A stretch of DNA of 64,000 nt from Diorhabda sublineata (taxonomy: Eukaryota > Arthropoda > Insecta > Coleoptera > Chrysomelidae): the NCBI RefSeq assembly GCF_026230105.1, contig NC_079474.1, positions 24,508,794-24,572,793 on the forward strand. Direction: 5' to 3'. The notes beneath the pieces are model-generated. The model worked only from the letters and a program-made list of their open reading frames with translations, was not told the DNA's origin and searched no databases. Position numbers and translations under genes: made by a program. This document shows positions 25,845 through 39,800 of this stretch, piece after piece. Numbering within the stretch: position 1 is the stretch's first letter; the number at the start of each line of letters is the position of its first letter.

Positions 25845-26010
25845 TCAGATGGTAAGAGCTATTAATCCTCTACAAGTACCATATTCGTCCATATTTAACT
25901 TATTGTTCGTACATTTGGAGCCCATATGCTGCCCGAACACTACAACCTACAGAAATTGAAGATCAATAATCACTTCCATCCCCACACGGTACGCACCAGT
26001 CGTACTACCT
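25845..26010 (+). pseudogene. Non-LTR retrotransposon C-terminal fragment
   Basis: A plus-strand frame reads LYKYHIRPYLTYCSYIWSPY and then AARTLQPTEIEDQ before a stop. This matches the conserved stretch after the RT domain in Jockey/CR1-like elements, 'LYka.iRP.leYcs.iWg.a....L..ld.iQ'. The following sequence (SAMGFTLVF region) is less clear. It runs opposite to the RT fragment at 24480-25285 and is a separate insertion or remnant. Confidence 0.5.
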
Positions 26011-27392
26011 GAGTGCAATGGGTTTTACCCTCGTGTTTTTTGTTTACATACAAAAAAGCAAACTAAAAAATGAATTTCAGGCATAAGAATAATCAATGCC
26101 ACTATTAAAAAAGCATATGGTGCTCGAGTAACTCGAGTGACATCGAGTTCTAAATTTCAATATCATTATTTTGAGTCAGTAGGTGAATGGAAATTAAAGG
26201 AGAAGAAAGAGCAACCTAATGAATAATTTTTGGTAACAGAAATATAATTCAAATGACCTAGATACAGAAATCGAAACCAGATCCATTATTTGCGCGCTAG
26301 AGGCATTCATATTTCACTACCTACATAAGAGACCTATCGAAAAACACTACCGTTCAGCTTACCGCAGAAAGATTTGAAGAAAATGGGGAAAGAAAGGAGT
26401 GGATAATTTTCAAAATCGAAAAAATGATTCGTACAGTCCCTTTGTTCTTACATAATTTCCTATTTAAAATTAGGCAACATTGCACGAATGTAACCCAGAC
26501 AGAGATACAACCTCTTGTGCTGGTAACCATTAGGATCTGTTAATCATTTAGTTTCAATGATACAAAAAGTTCTCATTCTACCCTCTATTGACATATCGTC
26601 TCGGATTACTTAATTTTTGTCTTATATTAATGTGACTGTTAAGAATCATACATTTACCTAACTTAAATTTATTATTTTATTCGTTAAGATTTATTATACA
26701 CTGACCGCTTCTAATGGGAACCAACATCATAGTTAAGCGATTCCAAGCGTCTCTTAGACACGTGTCAAATTACGTCAACCATCATTGGTTTTTCTGAAGA
26801 TACATAATACCTCTGACTGCGAATCTGACTATTGACAGTTATTTATTGATACAAAGTTCCCCGCTTTTATAATAGTGATATTAGTTTTCTCATATGTAAT
26901 TTCATTCTCATGCCAAGAACTACTTTTTACTTTTTAGTTTGATTATTGGTGAAAGTATATTTTTCATTTTTTTAATCTCTAGTAAAATAAACTCTCAAAG
27001 CGTGTTTCTCAGTGTTTTTGAAATGTATTTTATATCTTTACTTTTCTTTTAAGTTTACTTTTATTAATCCTGTCTTTTATATATACAGAAATGTTGATGG
27101 TTGCATCTCTATTTTGACAACGTGACGACAAGCTCTATCTTTCTCACTCTCATGTAAAGGATGCGAAAAGAATGTTATGAATCCTGGGGTTAAATTAAAT
27201 ATGCTCGCTAAGACTAGGGCAAAATCGAGGCCAAAAAGTCAGTTAAACACACACGTGATAAACTAATGGAAGCGTTTTGTATCGTAGAGGCAGAGCTCTC
27301 CAGCTTTGATATTCTTTCATCATTCGGTGCTCACCTGGGCATAATCATTACTTAATATAAATAACATAATCCTATTAATCATTATTGGAATA
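26011..27392. other. No assignable genes
   Basis: AT-rich sequence with no coding segment or repeat that I can name. Confidence 0.45.
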
Positions 27393-27400
27393 TTGTAAAC

Positions 27401-27419
27401 CAGAGGTATCAAACTCAAG
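27401..27419 (+). repeat. Candidate hAT terminal inverted repeat (left end)
   Basis: CAGAGGTATCAAACTCAAG resembles the 'CAGRGGTGTCMAACTC' start of Charlie/GTF2IRD2-type hAT elements and lies about 75 bp beyond the 3' end of the hAT transposase pseudogene, in the correct orientation. I could not find the matching right end, so it stays provisional. Confidence 0.45.
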
Positions 27420-27474
27420 TATATAGTATACGGTTGCTAGAAATCATATCAAAGTTATAAAAGATGGTATGTAA

Positions 27475-29075
27475 TTATATTGAGCTCGAGGGTCCAGATA
27501 CCTGATATCTCTTATTTTTGACAAGCTCCTTGATGTCAGGTATCATATTCATTGTAGTTATTTCAAGAATTGATTGGAGATGTTCATTTGTAAGTCTTGT
27601 GCGATGTTTGTTCTTATTTATTTTGCTCTCATTAAATTTTTCTTTCAAAATACTGTCCAATTGCAGATCTATCAACTCTATTTGCAAATCAAGTGGTGCC
27701 TGTGAAGCTTCGAAATTGAATGGATTGTTGAAAATTGGAAATTCCATTTCATCCATTTTGTGAAAGTCTTTAAAACTATTGTTGAATTCCGTAATCAAAT
27801 TTTGCAGAAGTTGAGAATATTCATCCAACTTTTTTGGTTCACTGTCAAATGATTTTAAACGATGAAAATGGTCCAAAGTTTGATGTTTTGCCTGATTTTT
27901 CCACAGCCTCAACTTTGTTTCAGTGGCTTGAATATATGAATACATTTGAGTGACAATTAGATTTTTACCCTGTAACTTAATATTCAGATCAGTCAAGTGT
28001 TTATTCATATCTACCCAAAAGGCACAATCAATCCACCAGTCATTGTCATAATCTATTGGTTTGCCCTTTTCTAACATGAAAGCTTGAATAGGGTCACGTA
28101 ATCCAAAAAATCTTCCTAAACTACTCCTCGACTGAGCCAACAAACTTCTGTGAAATAAGAGACATCAGAAAACTTTTCATCCAAATCTTGTAAAAATTGC
28201 TTGAACTGTCGGTGATTTAGTGCTCTGCTCCTTTAAAAATTTACAATTTTAATTATGGTTAATTTTTGAATGTTTGGATGCCAATGATTCCTGATGAATT
28301 ATACTGTTTTAATTTAGTTGCAACGCCCGAATGTTTGCCATCCGTAGTTGTGCTGCTGAGTATATTCCAGTCAAGTTCATATTCTGCTATCAAGTGCTCA
28401 ATTGCAGAATAAATATCAATTGCTGTTGTAATGCCTGTCAATGGAACGCACTTTAATAGTTCTTCAGTTATTTCAAAGTTACTATTAATGCCTCGTATAA
28501 AAAAGCTGTATCATTTGAGCTGTATCAACAGTATCAGTGCTCTCGTCAACAGCCAGTGAAAAGTTTGTGAATTCCTTAATTTTCTCCTTCAGTTGAAGAG
28601 CCAAACTCTGAAATAAATCAATCGTTCTTGAAGCAACAGGGCTTCTTGAGAGCGAAATATTCTGAATTATTGACTTTTCAAATGAAAATGAAACATCGGC
28701 AACTTTCAACATACAGTCTTTAATACAATCACCATCAGTGAAAGGTTTTGATCTTTTCACGATTTCTAATACAATAATAAAATTTAATTTCAGGGCATCT
28801 TCGTATTCAGATTCTGTAAACATCCATTGTTGACATTGAAGTTTAGATTTTAAAGATGATAATGTGTCGATTTTTATTTTTTCAGCGTAACAATCAAATG
28901 TTGACTTATGATTCGTATCATAGTGTCTCTTCAAATTAAACTCCTTACAAAAAGCAACTGTTCGATTACAAATCAAACACAGTGGTTAACCTTTCCATTC
29001 TATGAAAAAATATACAATTTCCCATTTAGACTGAAAAACTCGTCACTCACTATCAACTTTACGTTTTTGTGACAT
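27475..29075 (-). pseudogene. hAT transposase of GTF2IRD2/ZBED type, degenerate
   Basis: The start is placed at 29075, where the frame reads MSQKRKVDSE. A BED-type zinc finger follows (CLICNRTVAF..FNLKRHYDTNH, C-x2-C and H-x4-H) with two in-frame stops. Next come KPFTDGDCIKDC, LSRSPVASRTIDLF and FSLAVDESTDT, the first catalytic Asp region. In a shifted frame are NFEITEELLKCVPLTGITTA and WNILSSTTTDG, the second Asp region. Sequence expected for 'fHCiiHqe.LC.K' is deleted. A frameshifted stretch resumes near WLSRG, then an open frame of 222 codons (28143-27475) holds FFGLRDPIQAF, WVDMNKHLTDLNIKLQGKN and a C-terminus HRTRLTNEHLQSIL..NMIPDIKELV. Within it a deletion joins LKEKFNES to HRTRLTNEHL, removing the 'CEqtFS' region with the third catalytic residue. 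The element cannot encode an active enzyme. The family is well established in vertebrates and insects. Confidence 0.85.
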
Positions 29076-30224
29076 TTTGACAAAATCGTAACAACTATGG
29101 AACTCCATTCAACAATGATGGATATCGCACGCGCACAAACAATACCTTCTCCATCACTACTTTGTAGTACAATTCAAATCCTTCTCCAACCGTATCGCTT
29201 CAATTACTCGTCTCAACTGACTCACGTCGCGCCGACGCACTCGTTTTATATGGTTAAGGAAGGTTCTAGTCTAGACTCAAAGCGCGTGGAAGATTCTATC
29301 CTCGACAAAAATAATAGGATATTTTCGGAAAGATTATGATTTAACGTGGAGAATTGTTTTTTACTAGTGTAAACTGGGAGTATAACACATACAGAAAAGT
29401 ATGTCATCTTGTATGCCAAGTTAACTTTTTGTATTTTTATTATCCTCATTTCTTCTTGGCTGTATTGGGTTGGTTGGTTTAAAGAAAACTGGTAGGTTTT
29501 GATTTGACATGAATTACTTATTTTAAGTTAAGATCTGTACTTTGCTATAAACAGTTGTTGTGTTGGTTATTAGCGTCACAGCCAAAACAAACCAAAAGGT
29601 CTTCTTAGAATAATCTCTATGAGAAGAGCAGCTTATGAAAATACAAAGACTAGAACTTCTTGGAATTTGTACCCAGCGCGTTCACCAAACTTAAGATTCT
29701 ATTAACATAAACAGGACCGTCTTCACGGTTTACGATTTCACAACATCATTTGAACATAAATCACTGGCATACCTCCAAAGTCTTTGGTTAGTGGATGTGC
29801 AGAGCCACTACGCAGGCAGAAGTTGGTAAATCCACGTTGAGGCACCATATTTTATCCATCACGTGTTCTGTATCAGCCATTTCGAATTATCCCATCTATC
29901 ACGTGTTCTATGTCAAGTATCTTCTATTATTCATCATCTGATGTTGGATTAATATAGACTCTGACGGTTATCTAAAAAGAACCGGCAGATATCAGCTTTT
30001 AACTAAACTTGAGTTTAGAAATTATCACTAAAACTACAGCCATTTAGTTTAGTTTTTGTTTGATGATAATTGAATAAGTGAGTCGTTATTAAATTTATTG
30101 TGAAAATAGAGATATCTATTATCCAACTGACATCAAATATTTGCTTTTGAAAGGCAATGTGCCTATAAAAATTAAAAAGAATTAGACACAGTGTACGGAG
30201 ACTGCACTACCATTTATGACTGTA
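29076..30224. other. No assignable genes
   Basis: This is probably in part the 5' flank of the hAT element. A patch at 29100-29290 has more CG dinucleotides than its surroundings. TATCACGTGTTCT occurs at about 29898-29910, with a near copy (CATCACGTGTTCT) about 40 bp upstream, a small tandem-like repeat. No protein motif is recognised. Confidence 0.4.
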
Positions 30225-30385
30225 AACTTCACAGACCACGAGCGTTCGAGACAGCCAAAAACCAGCGATATCGTCGAAAAAGTTCAACAAATGGTCAGAT
30301 TAAGATTAGAGGAATAGAGGCTATCGGAATATCCCAATGAACGCTTTTACCATACACCAACAGAAGAATTATGCATATACACTAC
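30225..30385 (+). pseudogene. Mariner transposase fragment, subfamily A
   Basis: A plus-strand frame reads SRQPKTSDIVEKVQQMV, then NERFYHTPTEELCIY. This resembles the mariner second helix-turn-helix, 'GRPkTs...iveKVhqmVl.drrlkvreiae...isneRvyhIL.eeLgm'. About 15 residues around the turn are scrambled. The fragment ends abruptly where a different mariner-like segment begins, so this is one half of a chimera. Confidence 0.4.
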
Positions 30386-30690
30386 TTTGAGCCACATTTT
30401 TTCGCTGGATTGCCAAATTTAATCGTGGTCGCACTTCACTGACAGAATCAATTTCGTGAAGGTCATCGGAAATCGGCTGTTGTACCAGCCGATATTGCAA
30501 GATTGTCGTTTGACATACCGTGAGATTGAGGCATATTTGGGCATTAGTTCCACTCACATAGATTCAATATTTCATGAACATTTGGCTCTCTAAAATATTT
30601 GTTCTCAATGGATACTGCATAATTTTAGCATCACTCAAAAAACGTTCGATCGATTTTTAAAATTTGTACTCTGTACAAATTTAGTTTGGA
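30386..30690 (+). pseudogene. Mariner transposase fragment, subfamily B
   Basis: Across shifting plus-strand frames this encodes FNRGRTSLTES, FREGHRKSAVVPADI, then pieces matching 'RhvTYREIEasLGIS.TSIHsILHEHLAVkK'. These are the linker and second helix-turn-helix of a mariner subfamily. The same subfamily occurs on the minus strand at 57950-58563 (FNRGRSSIQDQFREGRPK). Four or more frame changes occur within 300 bp. No catalytic domain follows. Confidence 0.6.
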
Positions 30691-31580
30691 ATTTGTTTGT
30701 CCCATCCATAGTGAAAATCATAAGAAACACTAAATCTGAGTTCACAAAATTATTATAAATTTTAAGTAAGGATACAAAACGGTTGTATTATACTTATGAA
30801 GAAAATTATCCTTGAACAGTATATTTGAAAATAATTTGTAGACGATCCCCTATCTACATAAATCCATATGTTTTGTTGGTTACTTTTATAAAAAGTTCAA
30901 GATATTATTCACAATAAATCTTAATCTGGTTCCATAAAACATTCCATGTATCCATCTAAAAAATGAAGTTTAATTTTTCTAATGACTCCTCAATATGAAT
31001 TAAGAAAGGTGCTTTGAAGCAAATTTTTTTCCTGATTAAAATATTGCTCTTAAAAATCTCGTAAATATTTTCTAATTGCTTCCATAAAAAAATCTCAGCT
31101 TTATTCACACGTAAATATTATCTTCGAACTCCCTTTATTATTGGTCGTAATTCTTGAAACCTGAGTTCAAGAATGCAATAACTTTTGGTTTATATGGTTT
31201 ATACGTTATTCTAACTATTTGGTCAATCGACGCTCGGGGAGTTTTAAAATAACGAACGAAGAAGTTTTTTTATCGCCTCTTTTATTTTTTGAACATAAAT
31301 CTCCTACAATTTCGATTTTAACTTTTTTTTATTTTTAAGCTGTTACTTATGGAAATAACTTTGTACATACCTGAAATATTCACTGAATCGAACAATATTT
31401 TAAAATGCAATTCATTAAGAAAGATAAAATTTGTAACACTAGTTTACACTACATCTATTGTCCAAGAAATTTTAGCTATTGCTGGCTACATATATGCTAT
31501 TTTCAAAAAAATTAATTAAAATTTTTTTATCTGCTCTAGTTTCTGAGTTCCAGCTATGTAGGTATAAAACAGAAAAAAAT
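30691..31580. other. No assignable genes
   Basis: Very AT-rich sequence with several T-runs. No coding motif or repeat boundary is recognised. Confidence 0.45.
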
Positions 31581-31599
31581 CTATGTACTGAGAGAAACT

Positions 31600-32092
31600 T
31601 CACTAAAAAAATTAATTATTGTGTTATAAAAGGGTCTGCCTAAATGCCCTTCTCTATTTCTTCTTACCCAATAGTCTTCTTTAGCTCTACTGTCCCAAAG
31701 ACATATAACAATGAAACACTTTGTTGACCGAGAATAATGTTCGTCATTTTTAAATCGACATAAATTAACCACTTATGGAGATTGTCTTTTATTTTGTTCA
31801 CGTCTAGCGAAATTTCAAAATATTCTTCTTTCAACTTTGTCCTGTGGGCAATAGGTTGAGCTGTCAATGCATAAACGCCAGTCGATTGGAATGGTTTGGT
31901 TTCCTGAACAAAACATACAGTTTTCTTTGGAAGAGTAACACCGTAATACGTTATCTCTTTCAATTATTTTAGTTTCTGACGAATGGAAATTTTTTTCTTT
32001 CAGTCCTGATGCGAACCAATCTGCAGCTTTTGTAGACAGATTCAAATCTCTTTGATCTTTTCAAAATCATCAATATTTTGGTGATGAGCTTA
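31600..32092 (-). pseudogene. 'LWDSRA' family transposon-associated protein fragment
   Basis: Three overlapping minus-strand frames together follow the order of an uncharacterised protein family that is multicopy in insect and other arthropod genomes. DLNLSTKAADWFASGLKEKN matches its 'RdLnLsk.kAElLaSrLkEkNLL'. DWRLCIDSS matches 'eWRLFlDSSkrSLKavLL'. PIAHRTKLKEEYFEISLDVN followed by KIKDNLHKWLIYVDLKM matches 'iPiAHSv.lKEsYenm...L..i.Y..h.WlIcgDLKvi.mLLGqQ'. CLWDSRAKEDYWVRR matches 'CLWDSRa...HwvkkeWp.R'. Frameshifts separate the pieces and the LKAVLL segment is lost. I do not know its biochemical function; its copy number in genomes suggests a transposon origin. Confidence 0.55.
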
Positions 32093-33538
32093 GTTTTTTA
32101 AAGTATTGTTCTAAAATTTCATAAATATTTTTAGGTACTTAAGAGGCAGATGTGAGCTGCACTGGACGTTGACTTTAGTACTTGGATTCTGCCATTAAAC
32201 TCCATTTTTAGTGTTTAAAACTTTTACGTTCACACTTTAAAAATGATATCTTTGAGCTGGTTTTGTGGTCCTCGCCAAAAAAGAAGGTGTTTCAAATTTA
32301 AAAACACTTCTACCACTTCTCCATATTATTAGATATTCCGGGCAAATGTAACAAATACAATTGGGATACCAAGACTCATTTTACCCAACAGCTTCCCAAA
32401 ATACTTAAAATAGGTATGTTCCATTAACACTTATATAACTTTTCTACAATCTTTGCATGCATATTCTTCGCATACACAACACAATAATAGAAATAGATAG
32501 AAAAAGAATCAATTTCACAGAAGGTAACAAGATAATGGGAGGAGCATGGTGTTTTATGAGTCCCTACAATCATTTTTGTTTGGTTGAGCTATTATCTTCG
32601 TGTTATAATTATTCATTATACTTCTGTATCCCCATTTCTCTATGTTCGTTTTAGTTTTACTGTTGTATCATAAAATTGCTCCTTGTTTCTATAATGTATG
32701 ACTATGTTTCTATTTCGTAATTGTTTTTTCCATTCTCTTTTCATAAGATTTTCGTATCTCTTCTAAGATATTTCATATTATTGTACATACGACTGAAGTA
32801 ATAAATAAATATTCATGATGTTAGTACATGGTTGTGATTATGCTTCAGGAGACAAATGGCATTTGCATTGCTAAATATATTGCGCAAATAAGTATTGCGA
32901 GTTAAATAATAGTGAAATTTCGAGTTTTTTGTCTTCAACACGCTTCAAAATTATATTTTGAAAGCTTTAAGAAACATTGTCTTCCAGAAACTAACAGTTC
33001 CAGGAGGAAAGCGAAGGGTCTTGAAACGTGTTGGCTGACTTGATATCCAACGGCTTGGGACTCTCTCGCTTTAAACCACATTATAAAAAAAATTTTTCGA
33101 ACAATTATGGAAATTCGGGTACTTTATATTTGATACTATCACTCATACGCGGCTGGATCAATTTTTCTCCATTTCACGGAGAACATTTCAAATGAGACAT
33201 AATTTGATTGTCCTTAAAAACTATAATGAATAAAAATTGTGTCTTTTCTCCAAATGATAGAGATTATATGCCTTCCACTATTAGTAATATAGAAATGAAT
33301 TTCTCTAGCATTATTTTTTTTAATCCCCAATAAAATTCTCCTTTTATATTGCTAGAAAATGCATTGATGATTCCTAATTATAAAACAGAATAATTTTGGT
33401 CATAGTACAAAAAGAATTATAGCTCAATGAATTAATCTTCTATTAAATCGAAGATATCAAGATATCAGATGATTAATATTCATTTACGTAGCACTTACTT
33501 GCATATCTGATATAAAAATGATCAGTACATTTCGTTAT
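32093..33538. other. No assignable genes
   Basis: A 65-codon frame at 32457-32654 (plus) is unrecognised. Nothing else is supported. Confidence 0.45.
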
Positions 33539-34005
33539 TGACGCCTGCCGGAGCATTTAGCCATAGAACAACGACCGATAATATCTCAACTGACAGCAAA
33601 ATCTTTTGTAGTCGAGAGAAAAATTGATTCGGTAGAGAAGAAAGTGAAATTATCCCTCAACCTATGATATATATTGAAAGTTATATGTTAAAACCTTTGT
33701 TTAGGTTAAGTGTAGGCCACAATAAAACAATAAACGTGCACTTCGACTCAATCAAAACACACGTACTACTAGAATATAACAATATAACAAACCTTGTATC
33801 TATAACACTAATCTAGAAAGTCATAACATAACATCTTGTATAAATTAGGAATCAGTAATACATGCACAGAGATTTGTTTACAGTAACGACAATATTAGAT
33901 TAATGTAAATTGTTATTAAATATGTAAGCTTAAAATATACCACTGATTTGAAGATATGGTTTTGTTGAGTTCCCACTAATTGGAGGCCCCAGTCTAGCTA
34001 CAACA
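33539..34005 (+). mobile_element. Possible LTR followed by primer-binding-like site
   Basis: The segment starts TGACGCCTGCCGGAG and ends GCTACAACA, giving TG...CA termini and about 467 bp. Two bases later the sequence reads TGGCGACTCTTCAATC (34008 on), which looks like a tRNA-primed primer binding site (TGG start). An AATAAA lies at 33721 inside the segment. I see no gag-pol downstream and no second LTR in the window. This is a pattern-based suggestion only. Confidence 0.3.
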
Positions 34006-36105
34006 CTTGGCGACTCTTCAATCAACCTAGTGACTAAAGTGAACTGTTAATCGAAATAGAATATTAGGAACAAGAAGTACATAAATTTTATGTAAGTATT
34101 TCAAGTTCCAAAAGAATTTGTGTTGAGTTCCTCAAAATTCAAATGAAAATTATGTCGCTAGATTACTACGAGCACTTTCTAAGTATAAACAACCAAAATC
34201 TTGCCTAAAATTGGAATGCAGTTTCCATATAATTTTTCAAAATTTGTACTGATAAATTTGATCTAGTAACATAAGAGAGATATCAGATTGCTTTCTTATT
34301 TTATTAATAAATATCGAGTTAATAACTTTAACAGTCGTATCGGTAATCGCATGGTTGAATCTGGTCAAAGGTTCTGTGGTATGACACTTGGTGCGGAGTA
34401 ACCAGAGAGAAGAGATGGCCTCATGCTAATTTCAGGTTAAAAAACGAACCAGCACCTGTCTGCTTTCATATGTATTAATCAATCACAACGACCAATATCT
34501 CATGTACCCTCTTGAATAGATAACTCATCGACTGACCACACTTAGCTTATGCTTTAGATGAGCTAATGCAAGTAACCCAATAAATGTAAGTGTTCTGACT
34601 AGAAGCTGAATAAATTAATCACCAAAGATAATCGTAAGTAGGAATAAATCAATTGTTGGATTGAAAATCAACCTTTTCCTTTTATTCTCTCACTACATAA
34701 AATTCTATGTGTTATATCGCATATATAATCATACTTTTTTTGTTATAATTATTGTCAACGATCTACTGCTTTGGGCTGATATATTTGACCTTGGCAATAA
34801 TTCTAATTTATTTGAAGTCAGATTTTGTTCCATGGGTGCTGTTTTATTTATTTCGTGGTACTATCTATATTAGGCAAGTTCACCTCCAAATGAATCAGTA
34901 AGAACTACCATCAGCTTTCTTTTGATCATAGAATACCTAAGAAATTATTCGTTATTAGTTTTGATTATTTCTAAATTCTAAATTACTGATAATATTAACT
35001 CTACATTCCTAATTTAGTCTACTTCAATTCCCCCTTCCCCCTTTATTAATTTTTCTTTGAAGATTTTTGTTCAATTATGTTTTCCTTTATTTGAAAAGTA
35101 ATACTGGTCTTTTGAACCCACTCTCTCGTTGAGTTTACATCCCGTGATTTTGTATGTGTTAACTGAAACAGGGTGACAGGATTCATTCACAAACAAACAA
35201 CGAGGCAAAGTTAATAAAGGAATGTAAATAGAAAAATTATTCTAAAATTTCAACTTCAAAAGCAGCATAGTGTCCTCGAATTAATTCACGTAAATCGGCT
35301 TTAGTATGTCCGTATAAGAAATTTGGTATGTGTCAAGATCAAATAATATTTTCCAAACAACTACATAAACATTCTTCGTAACTTATTCTTTGATCTCATT
35401 ACTCAGAAAAACAAAAAAATATATAATTAACATAAACATAGCGGATCGATCATATTTCCCGATTCACTCTTTTTATATAACAATAGAAATTGATTCTACT
35501 TGCAATCAGGTATTGGTTTATTACGGTAAATGGGAATAACCTCGTATTACTATTAGAAATTAATGTAACATCTAAAACCACAGAGCCAAACTGATAATCA
35601 ATAAAGCATAAACTATAAATAGATAATTTAGTAATAAATGGAATCGATAAGTATTATTTGTTGCGGCTTTTTTATCCATTAATTTATGAATCATAACTCG
35701 AGCCAGACTCTTGGAACTTAAATAAGCGGTGAGTTGTAAAATGGACATGCGAGGTGTGTGACGAAAGTAATAGTAATTTATCGAAGGTTTGATTTATTTC
35801 AAACAGCAATGCTTCTCCTCCAGAGTAATGCTTCTAGACAAGCATTCATCGATGGAGACCTTGGTCGCCTTCTCGATAGAAGCTAAGATATGCAACTAAG
35901 ACTCAAATTAGATAGATACAAAAGCTAAGGGACAACAGGAATACTTTTAAAGGTAGAAACATTCAATAATAAAAATTACACAAGCAATTGTCATGATATG
36001 TCATGATAAGGAATACACTTTAGGCAGTGTCTCTCGTTTCCTGAATCTTTCAAAGAAACTGTTATAGAACATTTCGTTTTCCATTGTCATTTTGTTTGAC
36101 TATTA
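34006..36105. other. No assignable genes
   Basis: AT-rich sequence. If the preceding LTR is real, its retrotransposon interior has decayed beyond recognition or is deleted. No coding motif is recognised. Confidence 0.4.
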
Positions 36106-36107
36106 TA

Positions 36108-36679
36108 TGAGGTATGGCTATTAAATAACGAGATTGCGCGCCTAGAGGTCGCCCTAGATAGGTGGGGTAAAAACGAGTAGTGCGTTGGGAATCTTTATAT
36201 CTTATCTATGCACGTGCCAAAACACGTTTCCGTCACTATTATAGTATTTGTGCAGTAGCGGTTTGAAACGAACATGTTTTTTTCTCGTGTCGAAAACCAT
36301 GTGTGACGAAAAACAGGTATCACTCTCAAATTTCTCGTTAAATTGGAAAAAATTCCGACTGATTGCTATAAATTATTGCAAGAGGCTTATAGGGACAATT
36401 CTCTATCTCGTGCGTGTGTTTTTAAGTGGTGTAAACGCTTTAGTCAAGGCCGAGAGAGCACTGAAGATGACCAGCGCCCAGGTCACCCTGTAACTGTTTC
36501 AACTCCGGAAACAGTGACCCAAATCAATCAAATTGTGCAAGCTGATCATCGAATGAGCATCCATATGATTGCCGAGGCTGTAAAATACGATAAAGAAACG
36601 GTTAGAAAAATTTTACACGAGAAATTACACATTACGCCCTTTTTCGTAACAAGACTTGTTATTTAATAGCCAGACCTCG
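36108..36679 (+). mobile_element. Internally deleted mariner (572 bp) with TIRs
   Basis: The left end reads TA|TGAGGTATGGCTATTAA and the right end is its inverse (right end reversed: CGAGGTCTGGCTATTAA). The repeats are about 26 bp with few mismatches, and TA flanks both sides (36106-36107 and 36680-36681). The interior keeps only the N-terminal part of a mariner transposase. The catalytic domain is missing and the sequence jumps from the second helix-turn-helix straight to the right TIR. It is MITE-like in size but keeps coding sequence. Confidence 0.85.
36300..36666 (+). pseudogene. Mariner transposase N-terminal DNA-binding region
   Basis: The frame starts MCDEKQ at 36300 and shifts near 36343, after which 107 codons stay open to a stop at 36664-36666. 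The open part reads DCYKLLQEAYRDNSLSRA, then VFKWCKRFSQGRESTEDDQR, PGHPVTVSTPETVTQIN, then IVQADHRMSIHMIAEAVKYD and KETVRKILHEKLHIT. This is the paired helix-turn-helix region (HTH_48-like plus linker) of SETMAR/Mos1-like mariner transposases. The normal continuation ('vCAkwVPk.LT', then the DD34D domain) is absent; the frame instead runs into the right TIR (PFFVTRLVI). In principle it could still give a DNA-binding peptide for its own TIRs, but the N-terminal frameshift argues against function. Confidence 0.8.
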
Positions 36680-36796
36680 TATTCAGCTATCCAAGATTTA
36701 TTACCTTAAATCACAGAGTTTCACCAATCTTGATCTTGGCAATCTTTTAAACAAAAACAACAGTCGCAATTGATCTTTGATTGAGCTCTATTATGG

Positions 36797-39570
<2,774 letters not shown>

Positions 39571-39574
39571 ATCC

Positions 39575-39800
39575 TCACCTATAAAATTCCACTTCACTTA
39601 TAACGACCTAACCTATAAAATTTAATGTCATTCATAATCGAACCAATAAATATTCAGCTCCATTCATAACGACGTAGACTATAAAAATTCAATGTCATTC
39701 ATAAATTAACCAATCAACATTCAACATCATTCACAACAACCTAACCTTATTTAATCTATAAAAATCCAACGTCATTCATAATATAACCAATGAAAATTAG
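39575..39800. repeat. Degenerate minisatellite (about 33/66-bp period)
   Basis: The phrase CTATAAAAWTY occurs at 39580, 39614, 39680 and 39757 (spacings near 34, 66 and 77). Each time it is followed by (A)ATGTCATTCATAA-like sequence, with AACCAAT and CATTCA(T/C)AAC recurring between. It looks like about three and a half decayed 66-bp units, each made of two related halves. It is rich in CTAACCTA-like words but is not a telomere repeat. Confidence 0.65.

Noticed and set aside
27518..27763. Plus-strand 81-codon hydrophobic frame
   Set aside because: It is antisense to the hAT transposase frame.
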